In this document: positions 43,929-52,919 of the stretch, one piece after another
How positions within the stretch are numbered: the first letter of the stretch is position 1
Layout: the number at the start of each line of letters is the position of its first letter
Notes under the pieces: generated by a model
The model's input: only the letters and a program-made list of their open reading frames with translations
What the model was told of the DNA's origin: nothing
The model's database searches: none
Translations under genes and position numbers: made by a program
DNA from: an uncultured bacterium
GTDB taxonomy: Bacteria > Actinomycetota > Coriobacteriia > Coriobacteriales > Eggerthellaceae
Assembly: GCA_937890835.1 (NCBI GenBank)
Contig: CALADF010000001.1
Location: 134,953-198,952 of the forward strand
Direction of reading: 5' to 3'
DNA: 64,000 bases

Positions 43929-45215
43929 ATGGCAGATTTTGATGTGATCGTGGTGGGGGCGGGTTGCGCAGGCTCCGTCGCCGCCTACGAGCTCGCAAAC
44001 GCGGGCAAAAGCGTTCTATTGGTGGAGCGCGGCGAAGATGCGGGATCAAAGAACATGACGGGCGGGCGCATCTACGCTCATTCGCTTGCCCAGGTGTTTC
44101 CGGATTACGCGCAGGAGGCCCCGCTTGAGCGGAAGATCACGCGCGAGCGCATCTCCATGATGACCTCGACCGATAACACGTCGGTGGATTTCACTTCGCC
44201 GCGTCTATCGGAGCCGGAAAACGTTTCCTATGCGGTGCTGCGCGGGCCTTTCGACAGCTGGCTCGCATCGAAGGCCGAAGAGGCCGGTGCCGAATGCATC
44301 TTCGGCATCGCGGTCGAGGACCTGGTTTGGGAGGATGGGCGCATCGCGGGCGTGCGCGCGGGCGATGACGAGATCACCGCCGAGATCGTCATCCTCGCAG
44401 ACGGTGTTAACTCGCTTTTGACGGAGAAGGCCCAGCTCGGTTCGCGCCCGAAGCCAAGTCAGATCGCCGTCGGCGTGAAGGAGACCATCTCGCTACCTGA
44501 AAAGGTCATCGACGACCGGTTCGGCAGCGGCTCGAAGGACGGCGTGGCATGGCTGTTCGTCGGCGCACCGACCAAGGGGCATATTGGAGGCGGCTTCCTT
44601 TACACCAATCGCGAGAGCGTTTCCATCGGGTTGGTGGCGACGCTATCCGATCTCTGCACCTCGGATACGCCTATCTACCAGATGATGGAGGACTTCAAGA
44701 ACCACCCTGCGGTCGCGCCCTTGCTCTCAGGCGGCGAGATCGTCGAGTACTCGGGGCATCTCGTTCCCGAGGGCGGCTTCGACATGGTGTCGAAGCTCTA
44801 CGCTGACGGGTGCCTGGTGGCGGGAGACGCCGCCATGCTCTGCATCAACCTGGGATATCAGGTGCGCGGCATGGATTACGCCATCGCATCCGGGCAGATC
44901 GCGGCCCGGACGGCAATCGAAGCCCTTGACGCGTGCGATGTGTCCGAGAGCCGGCTTTCCCGTTACAAGGCGAAGCTTGAGAATAGCTTCGTCCTGAAAG
45001 ATCTCATGACGTATCGTTCCTTCCCTCATTTCCTCGAGAGCACGCCGCGCATGTTCAACGAGTATCCCGAAATGGCGTCGGAGATCATGGGATCGCTTTT
45101 CGTGGTAGACGGAAAACCGGTCACGCCCATTAAGCAAAGCGTCATGGGAGCGGTGAAGAAGGTGGGCATGATGAATCTGTTCAAAGACGTTCGGAAGGGT
45201 GCGAAGTCCTTATGA
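43929..45215 (+). CDS. FixC-like electron transfer flavoprotein-quinone oxidoreductase
   Basis: This 428-residue flavoprotein has the FAD motif VVGAGCAGSVAAYELANAGK, the SKNMTGGRIYAHSL loop characteristic of FixC, and GDAAMLCINLGYQVRGMD. FixC moves electrons between EtfAB/FixAB and quinone at the membrane. GAGGAGAGGG precedes ATG 43929. The last codon overlaps the fixX-like gene (TTATGA), so the two are coupled. Confidence 0.92.
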   Translation: MADFDVIVVGAGCAGSVAAYELANAGKSVLLVERGEDAGSKNMTGGRIYAHSLAQVFPDYAQEAPLERKITRERISMMTSTDNTSVDFTSPRLSEPENVSYAVLRGPFDSWLASKAEEAGAECIFGIAVEDLVWEDGRIAGVRAGDDEITAEIVILADGVNSLLTEKAQLGSRPKPSQIAVGVKETISLPEKVIDDRFGSGSKDGVAWLFVGAPTKGHIGGGFLYTNRESVSIGLVATLSDLCTSDTPIYQMMEDFKNHPAVAPLLSGGEIVEYSGHLVPEGGFDMVSKLYADGCLVAGDAAMLCINLGYQVRGMDYAIASGQIAARTAIEALDACDVSESRLSRYKAKLENSFVLKDLMTYRSFPHFLESTPRMFNEYPEMASEIMGSLFVVDGKPVTPIKQSVMGAVKKVGMMNLFKDVRKGAKSL

Positions 45216-45505
45216 TCAAGGAAATCACGGTAAACGTCGACGAGAAGCTCGCGGTGAACAAGTTCAACGTCGACGAGGGCAACGCCCATATCGAGTTAGC
45301 GGAAAACCCCGATCGCAGCGAGTTCAATAAACTCGTGTTATGCTGCCCTGCTCGTTTGTATCAATATGACGAGAGCGGCGAACCTGTTTTCGATTACGCC
45401 GGCTGCCTTGAGTGCGGTACCTGCCGCATATTGTGCGGCGACACCATAATTAAGAAATGGGAGAACCCTCAAGCGGGAATGGGCGTTCAGTACCGCTTCG
45501 GCTGA
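45212..45505 (+). CDS. FixX-like ferredoxin
   Basis: This 97-residue ferredoxin-like partner of FixC has cysteine motifs LVLCCPARLY and CLECGTCRILC near the C-terminus, giving one [4Fe-4S] cluster. It overlaps the fixC-like gene by four bases and ends the cluster at a strong palindromic terminator. The pair couples the flavoprotein to the quinone pool. Confidence 0.92.
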   Translation: MIKEITVNVDEKLAVNKFNVDEGNAHIELAENPDRSEFNKLVLCCPARLYQYDESGEPVFDYAGCLECGTCRILCGDTIIKKWENPQAGMGVQYRFG

Positions 45506-45537
45506 TCTGACTGTCCTGCAGGGTATCTGTTCCATCA

Positions 45538-45567
45538 AGGGCTCGGGAGCGCTCCCGAGCCCTTTTT
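45538..45567 (+). terminator. Rho-independent terminator after the cai/fix-like cluster
   Basis: A perfect 26-base palindrome (45538-45563, arms AGGGCTCGGGAGC) is followed by TTTTT. It is a strong end signal. Confidence 0.9.
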
Positions 45568-45866
45568 CATGTTCAATGGGTTTCGGGGCGAGAACGTGCC
45601 TTGCAGCCCCTCGCGCATTCCACGCGCCCACCTTTTTCGTTCGGTGATTTCGAGGCAAAAGCGAGAGCGTCGTAGGGCTATCGCGCACGAACGCGGTGCT
45701 GAACGCGAACGGCATGGCCCTTACCGCCGGCAAGGTTTATCGGCGGTGAGGGCGAGGTTTCATCGCGAAAGCCAACGCTGGTCCTTATCGCGTCCATTGG
45801 CGCTGCGGCGCTCGTCATGTCGTTTCTCATTGCGCAACTTCGATCATGGCGGAGAATCGCAGAAAC
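45568..45866. other. Intergenic region with possible membrane-peptide remnant
   Basis: No complete gene is supported. One plus-strand frame ending at 45885 encodes a hydrophobic segment (LVLIASIGAAALVMSFLIA) followed by a basic tail, but has no upstream start codon or ribosome site, so it may be a gene remnant or chance. Confidence 0.35.
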
Positions 45867-45898
45867 GAAAAAGCGCATCCTCTAGGATGCGCTTTTTC
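45867..45898. terminator. Bidirectional terminator
   Basis: A 14-bp perfect stem (GAAAAAGCGCATCC / GGATGCGCTTTTTC) with a TCTA loop has A and T runs on both sides. It serves the minus-strand URO-D gene and can back up the fix terminator. Confidence 0.85.
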
Positions 45899-45924
45899 GA
45901 AGATAGAGAGCCGTTTTCACGCGG

Positions 45925-46821
45925 TTACGCGTAGAGCCACTCCGGAACCTCTTTGAAAGGCTGATAGCCGATCGGCATGGCCTCGACCGGAGGAGCGTCG
46001 GCTGCATTGCCGGCCTTCTCGGTCGATTGGTCGTCCTCGACGGGAACGAGGATGCGAAGGCGATCGCCGTATTGCTTCTCGAGCTCGACGATGTTGTTGC
46101 AGGAACCTTGCGCCTCCCAGATCTGGCAGCCCATTTCCACCATATCGCCGACGATCTCCTCGATGTGACCGCAGGAGTGCTGTCCGACGATGATGCCGAG
46201 CTCGTGACAGCGATCGTAAATGCGCTTCGTGCCGGGCTTGATGACCTCGCGCCAGAGGTCGGGGCTGAGCATCATGTTCGTGGAAGTGCCCCAGTCATCG
46301 TGCAGGTTGATCACGTCAGGTTTCACGTACTCCGCGAGATGCTCGATGATCTCGATGCGGTAATCGCACAGCGCATCGATGAGAGCCTTGAACTCCTCGG
46401 GTTCGCTGATGGCGTTGACGAGGCAGTCTTCGAAGGTCATCAGCGTCGTCGTGCGCTCGAACGGGCCGTTGATCAGCGTGCAGAGGGTGACATGATCCTC
46501 GCGATCAACGGTCTTGGCGTGCTCCGCCACCGCCTCCCAGTTGAAACGGTCGACAACGGGGAAGCGAACGCACTCGCGCCAATCTTCGATGTCCTCGATG
46601 AGCCGCTTCTGGTTGAGCGTGCAGTGGGCGGTGGGGATGGATGCGGTCCAATGGACGCCGAACACGTCATATCCCGTGTGGAGAATGGGGCGCTCGCAAA
46701 CAGGTGAGCGAACGGTGACGAAATCGCCGGTCGGAACGAGACCGCTCAACACGAGGCCGTCTTTTTTCTCGTAGTCGTTCGTCTTGCAAGTCAGGTAATC
46801 AAGCATGGATTGCCGCGACAT
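45925..46821 (-). CDS. URO-D family methyltransferase-like protein, short form
   Basis: This 298-residue protein belongs to the uroporphyrinogen decarboxylase superfamily that includes corrinoid methyltransferases. A zinc-type HSCG motif lies in GIIVGQHSCGHIEEIV, and HDDWGTSTNMMLSP is the usual middle motif. After GDRLRILVPVE the last strand and helix of the family barrel seem to be missing and are replaced by an Ala/Glu/Pro-rich tail. It could be a substrate-specific methyltransferase or an altered homologue. AGGAG precedes ATG 46821. It follows the DASS transporter gene by 127 bases on the same strand. Confidence 0.78.
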   Translation of the reverse strand: MSRQSMLDYLTCKTNDYEKKDGLVLSGLVPTGDFVTVRSPVCERPILHTGYDVFGVHWTASIPTAHCTLNQKRLIEDIEDWRECVRFPVVDRFNWEAVAEHAKTVDREDHVTLCTLINGPFERTTTLMTFEDCLVNAISEPEEFKALIDALCDYRIEIIEHLAEYVKPDVINLHDDWGTSTNMMLSPDLWREVIKPGTKRIYDRCHELGIIVGQHSCGHIEEIVGDMVEMGCQIWEAQGSCNNIVELEKQYGDRLRILVPVEDDQSTEKAGNAADAPPVEAMPIGYQPFKEVPEWLYA

Positions 46822-46948
46822 GTAATACTCCTATCTTCGTTTGCCCGCGATATCGATGGATCCGGAAGCGGTGCGGACGAGTCAATTCCGGAATCGCCGT
46901 CCCGACGCCTCGCGAATGCATCGGGACGGCAAACTCGCCGAGTGCGAG

Positions 46949-48361
46949 CTAGATACCCAGGACGCCGACGATGAACGGCATCCAAAGAGCCATGAGGACG
47001 ACCAAGATGATAGCAGGGATAATGCCGGTCTTGATCATGTCGGAGAAGGTGTAGTAGCCCTCGCCGTAGGTGAGCATGACGGTCGGATTCACCGGCATGA
47101 TGTAGTTGCCTGCTACGACAACCGCCAGAGCGATGGTCGGAACAGCGGGGGAGATCCCGAAGGTGGCGCACAGCGGGATGAGGATCGGCAGGAAGATGCC
47201 GAGCAGGGCAGGACCGATCGGGCACAGCGTGTGGATCAGGTAGATGATGGCGAGCATCAATGCGAACGCGATGAAGAAACTCAGGTCGAGGATGCCGCTG
47301 CCGGCGATCAGGTTCGCCAGGTAAGCAGCGCCGCCGGTCTGACCGACGATACCGCCGAGCGACATGATGGCGCCGACCATGAGGACGATGCCCCAGGGAA
47401 CGGAATCCTGAAGCTCGCGCCAGGTGAGAAGGTTCATGCCGGGAAGGAACATGATCAGCAAGCCGACGAGGGCCACGACGGTCGCGTTGAGGACGGGAAC
47501 CCAGTTGCCGACGATCCAGAACACGAGCAGGCCGACGACCATGACCATGACCTTGATCTCGAAGGGCTCGATCTTCTTGGCCGCTTCAGCCTCATCGCGG
47601 ATGCCCTGCAGGCACGAGTCGTCGATAGGCTCGGGCTTCAGGAACTGCGTGATGAAGAACCAGGTGACCGGCGTCATGATGATGACGATGGGGAGCGCGA
47701 CGATAACCCAGTCGAGGAACGAGATGGACGTGCCCGTCGCTTCTTGCAGGATGTTCATCGCCATGATGTTGAACGAGCTGCCCGCAGGCGTGGTCATGCC
47801 GCCGGTAACTGCTGCGATCGGGATGCCGATCATCAGGCAACGGCCGAGGTTGGACTTGAGCGGCTCGGCGCCGGCTGCCTTGAGGATGGTCAAAGCGAAG
47901 CCGAGGAACAAAACCGTGCAGGGAACATCGGACATGACCATCGACACCACGGTGGTGGCGATCATGAAGCCCAACACGAGCATGCGGGAATTGCTGCCCG
48001 TGATCTTGATGAGGGCGTTCATGAGGCGGATACCCCATTTGGTCTTCAGCATGATGACGGGCAGGGCGAACACCGCGATGATGAAGAAGATCGCCGTGCT
48101 CGAGAATCCTGCAACGGCTTTGCCCAGATCGGGTACGACGCCGAGAATCGGGCAGAGAACGACGATGCCCAAAGCGACGATGCCGAGCGGTAGAGCCGAG
48201 GATATCCACAAGGCGATCAGCGCGAGAAGAAGGCCGAGCGCCGTGATGCCCTCGTGGGAGAGCGCCTCCGAACCTGGCAGAAGGTACGCGCCGACGATGA
48301 ACACGACGGCGAACCCTAGGCCGACAAGCCTTTTGGTGAGTGATACGTTTGTGTTTTCCAT
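46949..48361 (-). CDS. DASS/SLC13-family anion transporter
   Basis: This 470-residue membrane protein has about eleven to twelve helices with the two DASS signatures: TTPAGSSFNIMAMN and NYIMPVNPTVMLTYG. Family members take up dicarboxylates, sulfate or related anions, often with sodium. AAAGGGG precedes ATG 48361. Transcription continues towards the URO-D gene, so it probably imports the anionic substrate handled by that protein or the nearby molybdenum enzyme; this is inferred from order only. Confidence 0.85.
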   Translation of the reverse strand: MENTNVSLTKRLVGLGFAVVFIVGAYLLPGSEALSHEGITALGLLLALIALWISSALPLGIVALGIVVLCPILGVVPDLGKAVAGFSSTAIFFIIAVFALPVIMLKTKWGIRLMNALIKITGSNSRMLVLGFMIATTVVSMVMSDVPCTVLFLGFALTILKAAGAEPLKSNLGRCLMIGIPIAAVTGGMTTPAGSSFNIMAMNILQEATGTSISFLDWVIVALPIVIIMTPVTWFFITQFLKPEPIDDSCLQGIRDEAEAAKKIEPFEIKVMVMVVGLLVFWIVGNWVPVLNATVVALVGLLIMFLPGMNLLTWRELQDSVPWGIVLMVGAIMSLGGIVGQTGGAAYLANLIAGSGILDLSFFIAFALMLAIIYLIHTLCPIGPALLGIFLPILIPLCATFGISPAVPTIALAVVVAGNYIMPVNPTVMLTYGEGYYTFSDMIKTGIIPAIILVVLMALWMPFIVGVLGI

Positions 48362-48837
48362 ACTATCCCCTTTTAATAGTACAGGCGGCGCTGAAAGCGC
48401 CTTCGTCTTGTTGAGCAGGCGATTTCCCCCGTTGATGCGATGATTAGAACCCCGTGCGACTAAAAACCCTCGCTTGCATCGCCCCCACGATGCTCATCGC
48501 CCGCAAGCACAAGATGATCAGCGCCATCAGCTCGCGAGTTCTGATTGCGCGCCGATCATCCAATGGCACGCTTTGAGTTTAGGACGATTTGAGGGCAAGG
48601 GACAAATGCATATAACGTTGCGCTGCTGTCACGAAGCGAGATGGTGCTATTCGTTTTGTGAATGAGTTGATTGCATAATACGAAGCAACGACCGGAGGTG
48701 CGCGCGATGCGAAACCGGGCATCCGGTTGGAATGCTGCAGGATGCTCTCATGTTTTCCGCGCGAACGAGCGCTAACGGGACCCTTCGGCGCATCGCGGGA
48801 TGCAGCGAGGAGGGCTTACCGGGTGGTGTCGCCCACG
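48362..48837. promoter_or_regulatory. Intergenic region upstream of the DASS gene
   Basis: No gene is supported in about 475 bases. GGCGCTGAAAGCGCC near 48389-48403 can form a small hairpin in the transporter's leader. The region should hold the transporter promoter and the end of the LysR transcript. Confidence 0.4.
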
Positions 48838-49782
48838 CTATTGAATCGGCAGGGAATCGATGCCTTCCCTCGACAGGTAGTCTTTCTTCTCGAAACGCGC
48901 GGTCTCGCTCATGAGGAAGTTGACGAAGGAGAGGATCACGTCGTTTTCCCTCGACTTCTTCCACAGCATGCCGGCGGAAAGCTTGACATCGTCATCTTCG
49001 ATCGGGATGAACTCGAGGTTGCCGCTTCCGTACACGCCGAGATGGTCGAAAGCTAACGCTATGCGGCCGGTTGCGGTCAGGGTTGTCATCAAAGACGCGG
49101 CGTCGACGATGCGCTCGTCGTTCCAGATGGATATGCCCGCGTTTCTCATCTTCACTTCGATCTGAGATATGTTGTTGCGCGACGCGTTGAATCGCGGGGC
49201 GAGGATGGTCTCGTTCTTCAGATCCTCGAACGTGATAGACGCTTTCGAGGCAAGTCGATGCGTTTTCGGCACGGCGAGCTTGTATTCGTCCTCGTAGAGA
49301 ACGCGATGCGAAAGCGAGCCGCCTCGTGTTATGCGGGAGAACAACGTGAAGCCGATGTCGATCCTGTTTTCGCCGAGGGCGTCCTGGACGTTTCCGACCT
49401 CGAGCACTTTGAACGTGAACTCGACGTCGGGGTGAAGCCTTCGGTACTCACGGCAGACGAGCGGCAGGAAAGAGCCGAACGAGCCGAGGAGAAAGCCGAT
49501 GCGTATGGTGGTCGAAACGCCGTCTTGGTAGTGCGCGATGCGACTGAGCGCACGTTCGTAATCGGAGACGATGCGCTTCGCGTCCTCGACGAACAGGGCT
49601 CCCACCTCGGTAAGCCTCACCGAGTGGCTGTCGCGTACGAACAGGCGCACCCCGAGCTCCTTTTCCAGAGCGGAGATATGGCTGCTGAGCACGGATTGCG
49701 AGACGAAAAGGCTTTTGGCCGTCTCCGTGAAGCTGAGGTTGGAAGAGAGCGTGAGGAATTCGAACAAGGTGTCGATGCGCAT
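48838..49782 (-). CDS. LysR-family regulator
   Basis: This 314-residue protein has a winged helix at the N-terminus (LTLSSNLSFTETAKSLFVSQ, then LSSHISALEKELGVRLF) and a periplasmic-binding-protein-like effector domain from about residue 90. ATG at 49782 is chosen because GGAGG lies four bases upstream; the frame upstream is open only by chance. It is divergent from the molybdenum enzyme at 50032, the standard place for its target promoter. The inducer is probably the substrate of that enzyme. Confidence 0.9.
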   Translation of the reverse strand: MRIDTLFEFLTLSSNLSFTETAKSLFVSQSVLSSHISALEKELGVRLFVRDSHSVRLTEVGALFVEDAKRIVSDYERALSRIAHYQDGVSTTIRIGFLLGSFGSFLPLVCREYRRLHPDVEFTFKVLEVGNVQDALGENRIDIGFTLFSRITRGGSLSHRVLYEDEYKLAVPKTHRLASKASITFEDLKNETILAPRFNASRNNISQIEVKMRNAGISIWNDERIVDAASLMTTLTATGRIALAFDHLGVYGSGNLEFIPIEDDDVKLSAGMLWKKSRENDVILSFVNFLMSETARFEKKDYLSREGIDSLPIQ

Positions 49783-49983
49783 GTCGCCTCCGGTCGAAAC
49801 GCTGATTGCTCGGCATCGCGCAATGCGCGATCCGCGGGAAACGCTAGGGCCGACGAATCTCTCGATGAGTCCTTTCGCCGTCATGTTACGACATTGTACC
49901 TTTTTTCCCGTGCGAAACCCTTGCTATCTGATTGCGCGATAGCTCATTGCATTCTCGAATCGCCATTGACGTCGCACGCTCCC

Positions 49984-49989
49984 TATAAT
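49984..49989 (+). promoter_or_regulatory. Candidate -10 box of the molybdenum enzyme operon
   Basis: A TATAAT hexamer lies 42 bases before the start codon. The only TTGACG nearby (49966-49971) is 12 bases away, too close for a normal promoter, which fits a promoter that needs the LysR activator. ATTGCGCGATAG/GCTCATTGC-like A+T-rich stretches further upstream may be its site. Confidence 0.4.
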
Positions 49990-50031
49990 CGTGGTGCGTT
50001 ACCCGCACATAATACGAGGGGAGGAGTTGCA

Positions 50032-52308
50032 ATGAGCGAAGAGAAGACCCACGAGCTTCCCAAGCCCGTATCCCAAGACGATCCCACCGGTCGTAAGTGG
50101 ACGTGGGAGGAAGACGAGTACACGGTCATCCGAACTCATGCGCGTACGGGCCCGGGTTGCCATGACAACTGCGGTGTACTCATGTACGTGAAAGACGGTG
50201 TTCTCGAGAAGATCGAGGGGGATCCCGAGAACCCTTACAACGAGGGCAGGCTTTGCCCGAGATGTCTCGCGTTCAAGGAGATGCTCTATCACGAAGATCG
50301 CCTGAAGTACCCCATGAAGCGCGCTCGCGAGGATCGCGGCAAGAACACGTTCGAGCGTTGCTCGTGGGAAGAGGCGTACGACATCATCGAGCGTGAGATG
50401 AAGAAGGTCATCGAGACCTATGGCGCCAAGTCCATCTGGGTCACGCAGGGCACCGGGCGCGACATCAACGGCTACGGTCCTCTTCTGGCAAATTACTTCG
50501 GAACACCTAACTACGGCACCGGCTTCCTGTCTGGTCAGGCATGCTACGCGCCTCGCCTCTTCAGCACCGCATTGAAATCCGGCAGCATCTTCATCGCGGA
50601 CTATTCTCAGTTCAGCGCCGATCGCTACGATGATCCGCGTTGGGAGGCTCCTGAGTACATCCTTGTTTGGGGCAATAACCCCGTTGTCGCCAACTCGGAC
50701 GGAAGCCTGGGCTATTGGGTGGTCGAGTCGATGAAACGCGGCAGCAAGCTCATCGTCATGGATCCTGTTCTGACCTGGCTTGCAGGCAAGGCGGAGATCT
50801 GGTTCCAGCTACGTCCCGGCACCGACACCGCGCTTGCGCTTGCGCTTTGCCATCAGATCGCCGAAGAGGGTCTTGAGGACCGCGAGTTCGTCGATCTGTG
50901 GTGCTACGGCTACGACGAGTTCAAGGAGCACCTCAAGAAGTACACGCCTGCATGGGCCGCTGAGGTCTGCGGCGTCGACGAGGATCTCATCATCGAAGCC
51001 GCTCGAAAGATCGGCAACGCCCGCGCTTGCGCCTTGCAGTGGGGCGTCGCCCTCGACCACACCTCCGAAGGGTTCGTCGCGGGCATGGCCTGCTACGACC
51101 TTATGGCCATGACGGGTAACTTCGAAAAGCCCGGAACCATGATCGCCGGCACCTTCCCCTATGGCATGAGCGTCAGCTGGCAGCCTAAGGAAAGCGTTTG
51201 GCGCGGTTGCACGCCGCCTGTCAATCAAGACGAGACCATGAACGACGACTACCCGGCGCTTAAGGCCATGGCCGCCATCAGCCCGGATATGCTGCTCAAG
51301 GCGCTTGAGACCGGCGAGCCTTATCCCATTAAGGCGATGTTCATGATTCAGAACAACGCGATCGCCAACATGGGCGCGGCTCCGCAACGCATCCTCCCCG
51401 CTCTTCAGGGCACCGATTTCAACGTCGTGGTGGATCTGTTCCTCACGCCGACGGCTCTCGCGTGCGCAGACGTGCTGCTTCCCGCTGCATGCTTCGCCGA
51501 GCGTATGGGCATCACGGGCCATCAGCCCTACAACATCGGCTCTATCGTTCAAGCCGTCGAGCCGCTCGGTGAGTGCAAATCCGACCAGCGTATCATTTGG
51601 GAGATCGGGCACCGCTTCGTCGACGACGAGTACAAGAAATGGGATGACGAGGAAAGCTTCTACAACTACCTGCTGCGCAAGACCGGTTTCACGTGGGAGG
51701 ATCTCAAGGAGCGCACCTGGGCCTACCCCGAGTTCGAGTACAACAAGCACGAGAAAGGCCTGTTGCGTCGCGACGGAACGGTTGGTTTCGCCACTTCCAC
51801 GGGTCGCTATAACTTCTATTGCCCCGAGATGATCATGTTCGGCCTTCCGCCGTTCCCCGAGTACGAGGAGCCGCCTGAGAGCCCCGTCTCTCGCCCCGAC
51901 TTGGCTGAGAAGTACCCGCTCGTCCTGACCTCCGGCGCTCGTCAGTGGGGCTTTTTCCACTCCGAGCATCGTCAGAGTCCGTCGATGCGTCGCATCCATC
52001 CCGAGCCGACGGTTCTCATCCATCCCGAGACGGCAGCCGAATACGGCATCAAAGACGGTGACTGGGTGAAGCTGGAGAACCATCTCGGTTCGTGCAAGCA
52101 GCGTGCCAAACTTACCAAGCGCATCCGCAAGGACACCGTCTCAGCTGACCACGGTTGGTGGTTCCCCGAGCGCGGGCCTGAGGACGGCACTTTGTTCGGC
52201 GTCATGGAGTCCAACATCAACCGACTCATTCCGATGCGTCCGGGCAAGGTCGGCTTGGGAGCCTCCTACAAGTCCCAGCTCTGCAGCATCGCTAAGTTCG
52301 AGGAGTAG
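50032..52308 (+). CDS. Molybdopterin oxidoreductase, acetylene hydratase/dehydroxylase-like
   Basis: This 758-residue bis-MGD protein has an N-terminal Fe-S site with Cys43, Cys47, Cys75 and Cys78 (PGCHDNCG and LCPRC); the usual first Cys of the CxxCxxxC motif is missing. The likely Mo ligand is Cys171 in SGQACYAPRL, reached after NGYGPLLANYFGTPNYG. The C-terminal domain holds HPETAAEYGIKDGDWV. The overall run resembles acetylene hydratase as I recall it, and the catechol dehydroxylases of Eggerthellaceae. No Tat signal is visible, so it should be cytoplasmic. GGGGAGGAG precedes ATG 50032. The substrate is unknown; a reductase of another compound is possible. Confidence 0.82.
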   Translation: MSEEKTHELPKPVSQDDPTGRKWTWEEDEYTVIRTHARTGPGCHDNCGVLMYVKDGVLEKIEGDPENPYNEGRLCPRCLAFKEMLYHEDRLKYPMKRAREDRGKNTFERCSWEEAYDIIEREMKKVIETYGAKSIWVTQGTGRDINGYGPLLANYFGTPNYGTGFLSGQACYAPRLFSTALKSGSIFIADYSQFSADRYDDPRWEAPEYILVWGNNPVVANSDGSLGYWVVESMKRGSKLIVMDPVLTWLAGKAEIWFQLRPGTDTALALALCHQIAEEGLEDREFVDLWCYGYDEFKEHLKKYTPAWAAEVCGVDEDLIIEAARKIGNARACALQWGVALDHTSEGFVAGMACYDLMAMTGNFEKPGTMIAGTFPYGMSVSWQPKESVWRGCTPPVNQDETMNDDYPALKAMAAISPDMLLKALETGEPYPIKAMFMIQNNAIANMGAAPQRILPALQGTDFNVVVDLFLTPTALACADVLLPAACFAERMGITGHQPYNIGSIVQAVEPLGECKSDQRIIWEIGHRFVDDEYKKWDDEESFYNYLLRKTGFTWEDLKERTWAYPEFEYNKHEKGLLRRDGTVGFATSTGRYNFYCPEMIMFGLPPFPEYEEPPESPVSRPDLAEKYPLVLTSGARQWGFFHSEHRQSPSMRRIHPEPTVLIHPETAAEYGIKDGDWVKLENHLGSCKQRAKLTKRIRKDTVSADHGWWFPERGPEDGTLFGVMESNINRLIPMRPGKVGLGASYKSQLCSIAKFEE

Positions 52309-52316
52309 TGATCGAC

Positions 52317-52640
52317 ATGAGGAAATTACTTGCCGTCGACTACAGCCTGTGCACGGGCTGCCATACGTGCGAAGTGGCCTGCCAGCAGGAGAAGGGTCTT
52401 GACGCCGAGACCTTCGGCATCAAGCTGACGCAGATCGGGCCCGACCAGATCAGCGATCGTCATTGGCAGTACGAGTTCGTGCCTGTCCCCACAGAGCGCT
52501 GCGATCGCTGCGCGAGCCGCCTGGCAAAGGACAAAATGCCCATGTGCGTTCAGCATTGCCAGACCGCCTGCATCAAGGTCGGCACGCTCGAGGAGCTCGG
52601 TGATTTGGTGAATCAGCGCAAGGTCGCCATTTTCACCTAA
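52317..52640 (+). CDS. Ferredoxin-like Fe-S subunit of the molybdenum enzyme
   Basis: This 107-residue protein has CTGCHTCEVAC near the N-terminus and CDRC, then CVQHCQTAC near the C-terminus, enough for two [4Fe-4S] clusters. It is much shorter than a DmsB-type subunit and resembles the small electron-transfer subunits of cytoplasmic dehydroxylase-type enzymes. ATG at 52317 is preferred over GTG 52308, which lies only two bases from the AGGAG site. A strong terminator follows, so the enzyme is a two-gene operon without a membrane anchor. Confidence 0.87.
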   Translation: MRKLLAVDYSLCTGCHTCEVACQQEKGLDAETFGIKLTQIGPDQISDRHWQYEFVPVPTERCDRCASRLAKDKMPMCVQHCQTACIKVGTLEELGDLVNQRKVAIFT

Positions 52641-52696
52641 GCTGCCTCGACATGTGTCTCAGCTCTTTTAACGGGGCAAAAGTAATAGGTTAGACG

Positions 52697-52735
52697 AAGA
52701 CCCCGGTGCGAATGCAACGCGCCGGGGTCTTTTCG
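52697..52735 (+). terminator. Rho-independent terminator of the molybdenum enzyme operon
   Basis: AAGACCCCGG (52697-52706) pairs perfectly with CCGGGGTCTT (52722-52731), followed by TTCG. Confidence 0.8.
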
Positions 52736-52849
52736 CGTTTCTTTCCGTAGGCTGCTTCCTGGCGACGGCGAATGCTCAGCGCTTCGATGCGACAAGCGGG
52801 AAACGCGCGGCAGTCAGGCTATCGGGCGGTGCAGGGGAGGCGACGTGAT

Positions 52850-52882
52850 TATCCTGCTTGCCGTATTGCAGCAAGCAGGATA
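52850..52882. repeat. 12-bp perfect hairpin downstream of the second LysR gene
   Basis: TATCCTGCTTGC (52850-52861) and GCAAGCAGGATA (52871-52882) flank a 9-base loop. No T run exists on either strand; it may be a weak terminator for convergent transcription. Confidence 0.55.
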
Positions 52883-52919
52883 AAATCTGGTGCTTTTTCA
52901 GCGCGTAAAAGGCATTGCG

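Noticed and set aside
36026..45505. Carnitine reduction (cai) operon
   Set aside because: There is no CaiD-type hydratase, CaiT-type transporter or CaiE protein, and extra flavoprotein and hotdog genes are present; only the CoA and electron logic is shared.
45697..45885. Small membrane protein gene after the fixX-like gene
   Set aside because: The hydrophobic frame lacks a start codon after the last upstream stop except a late ATG, and its end overlaps a terminator stem.
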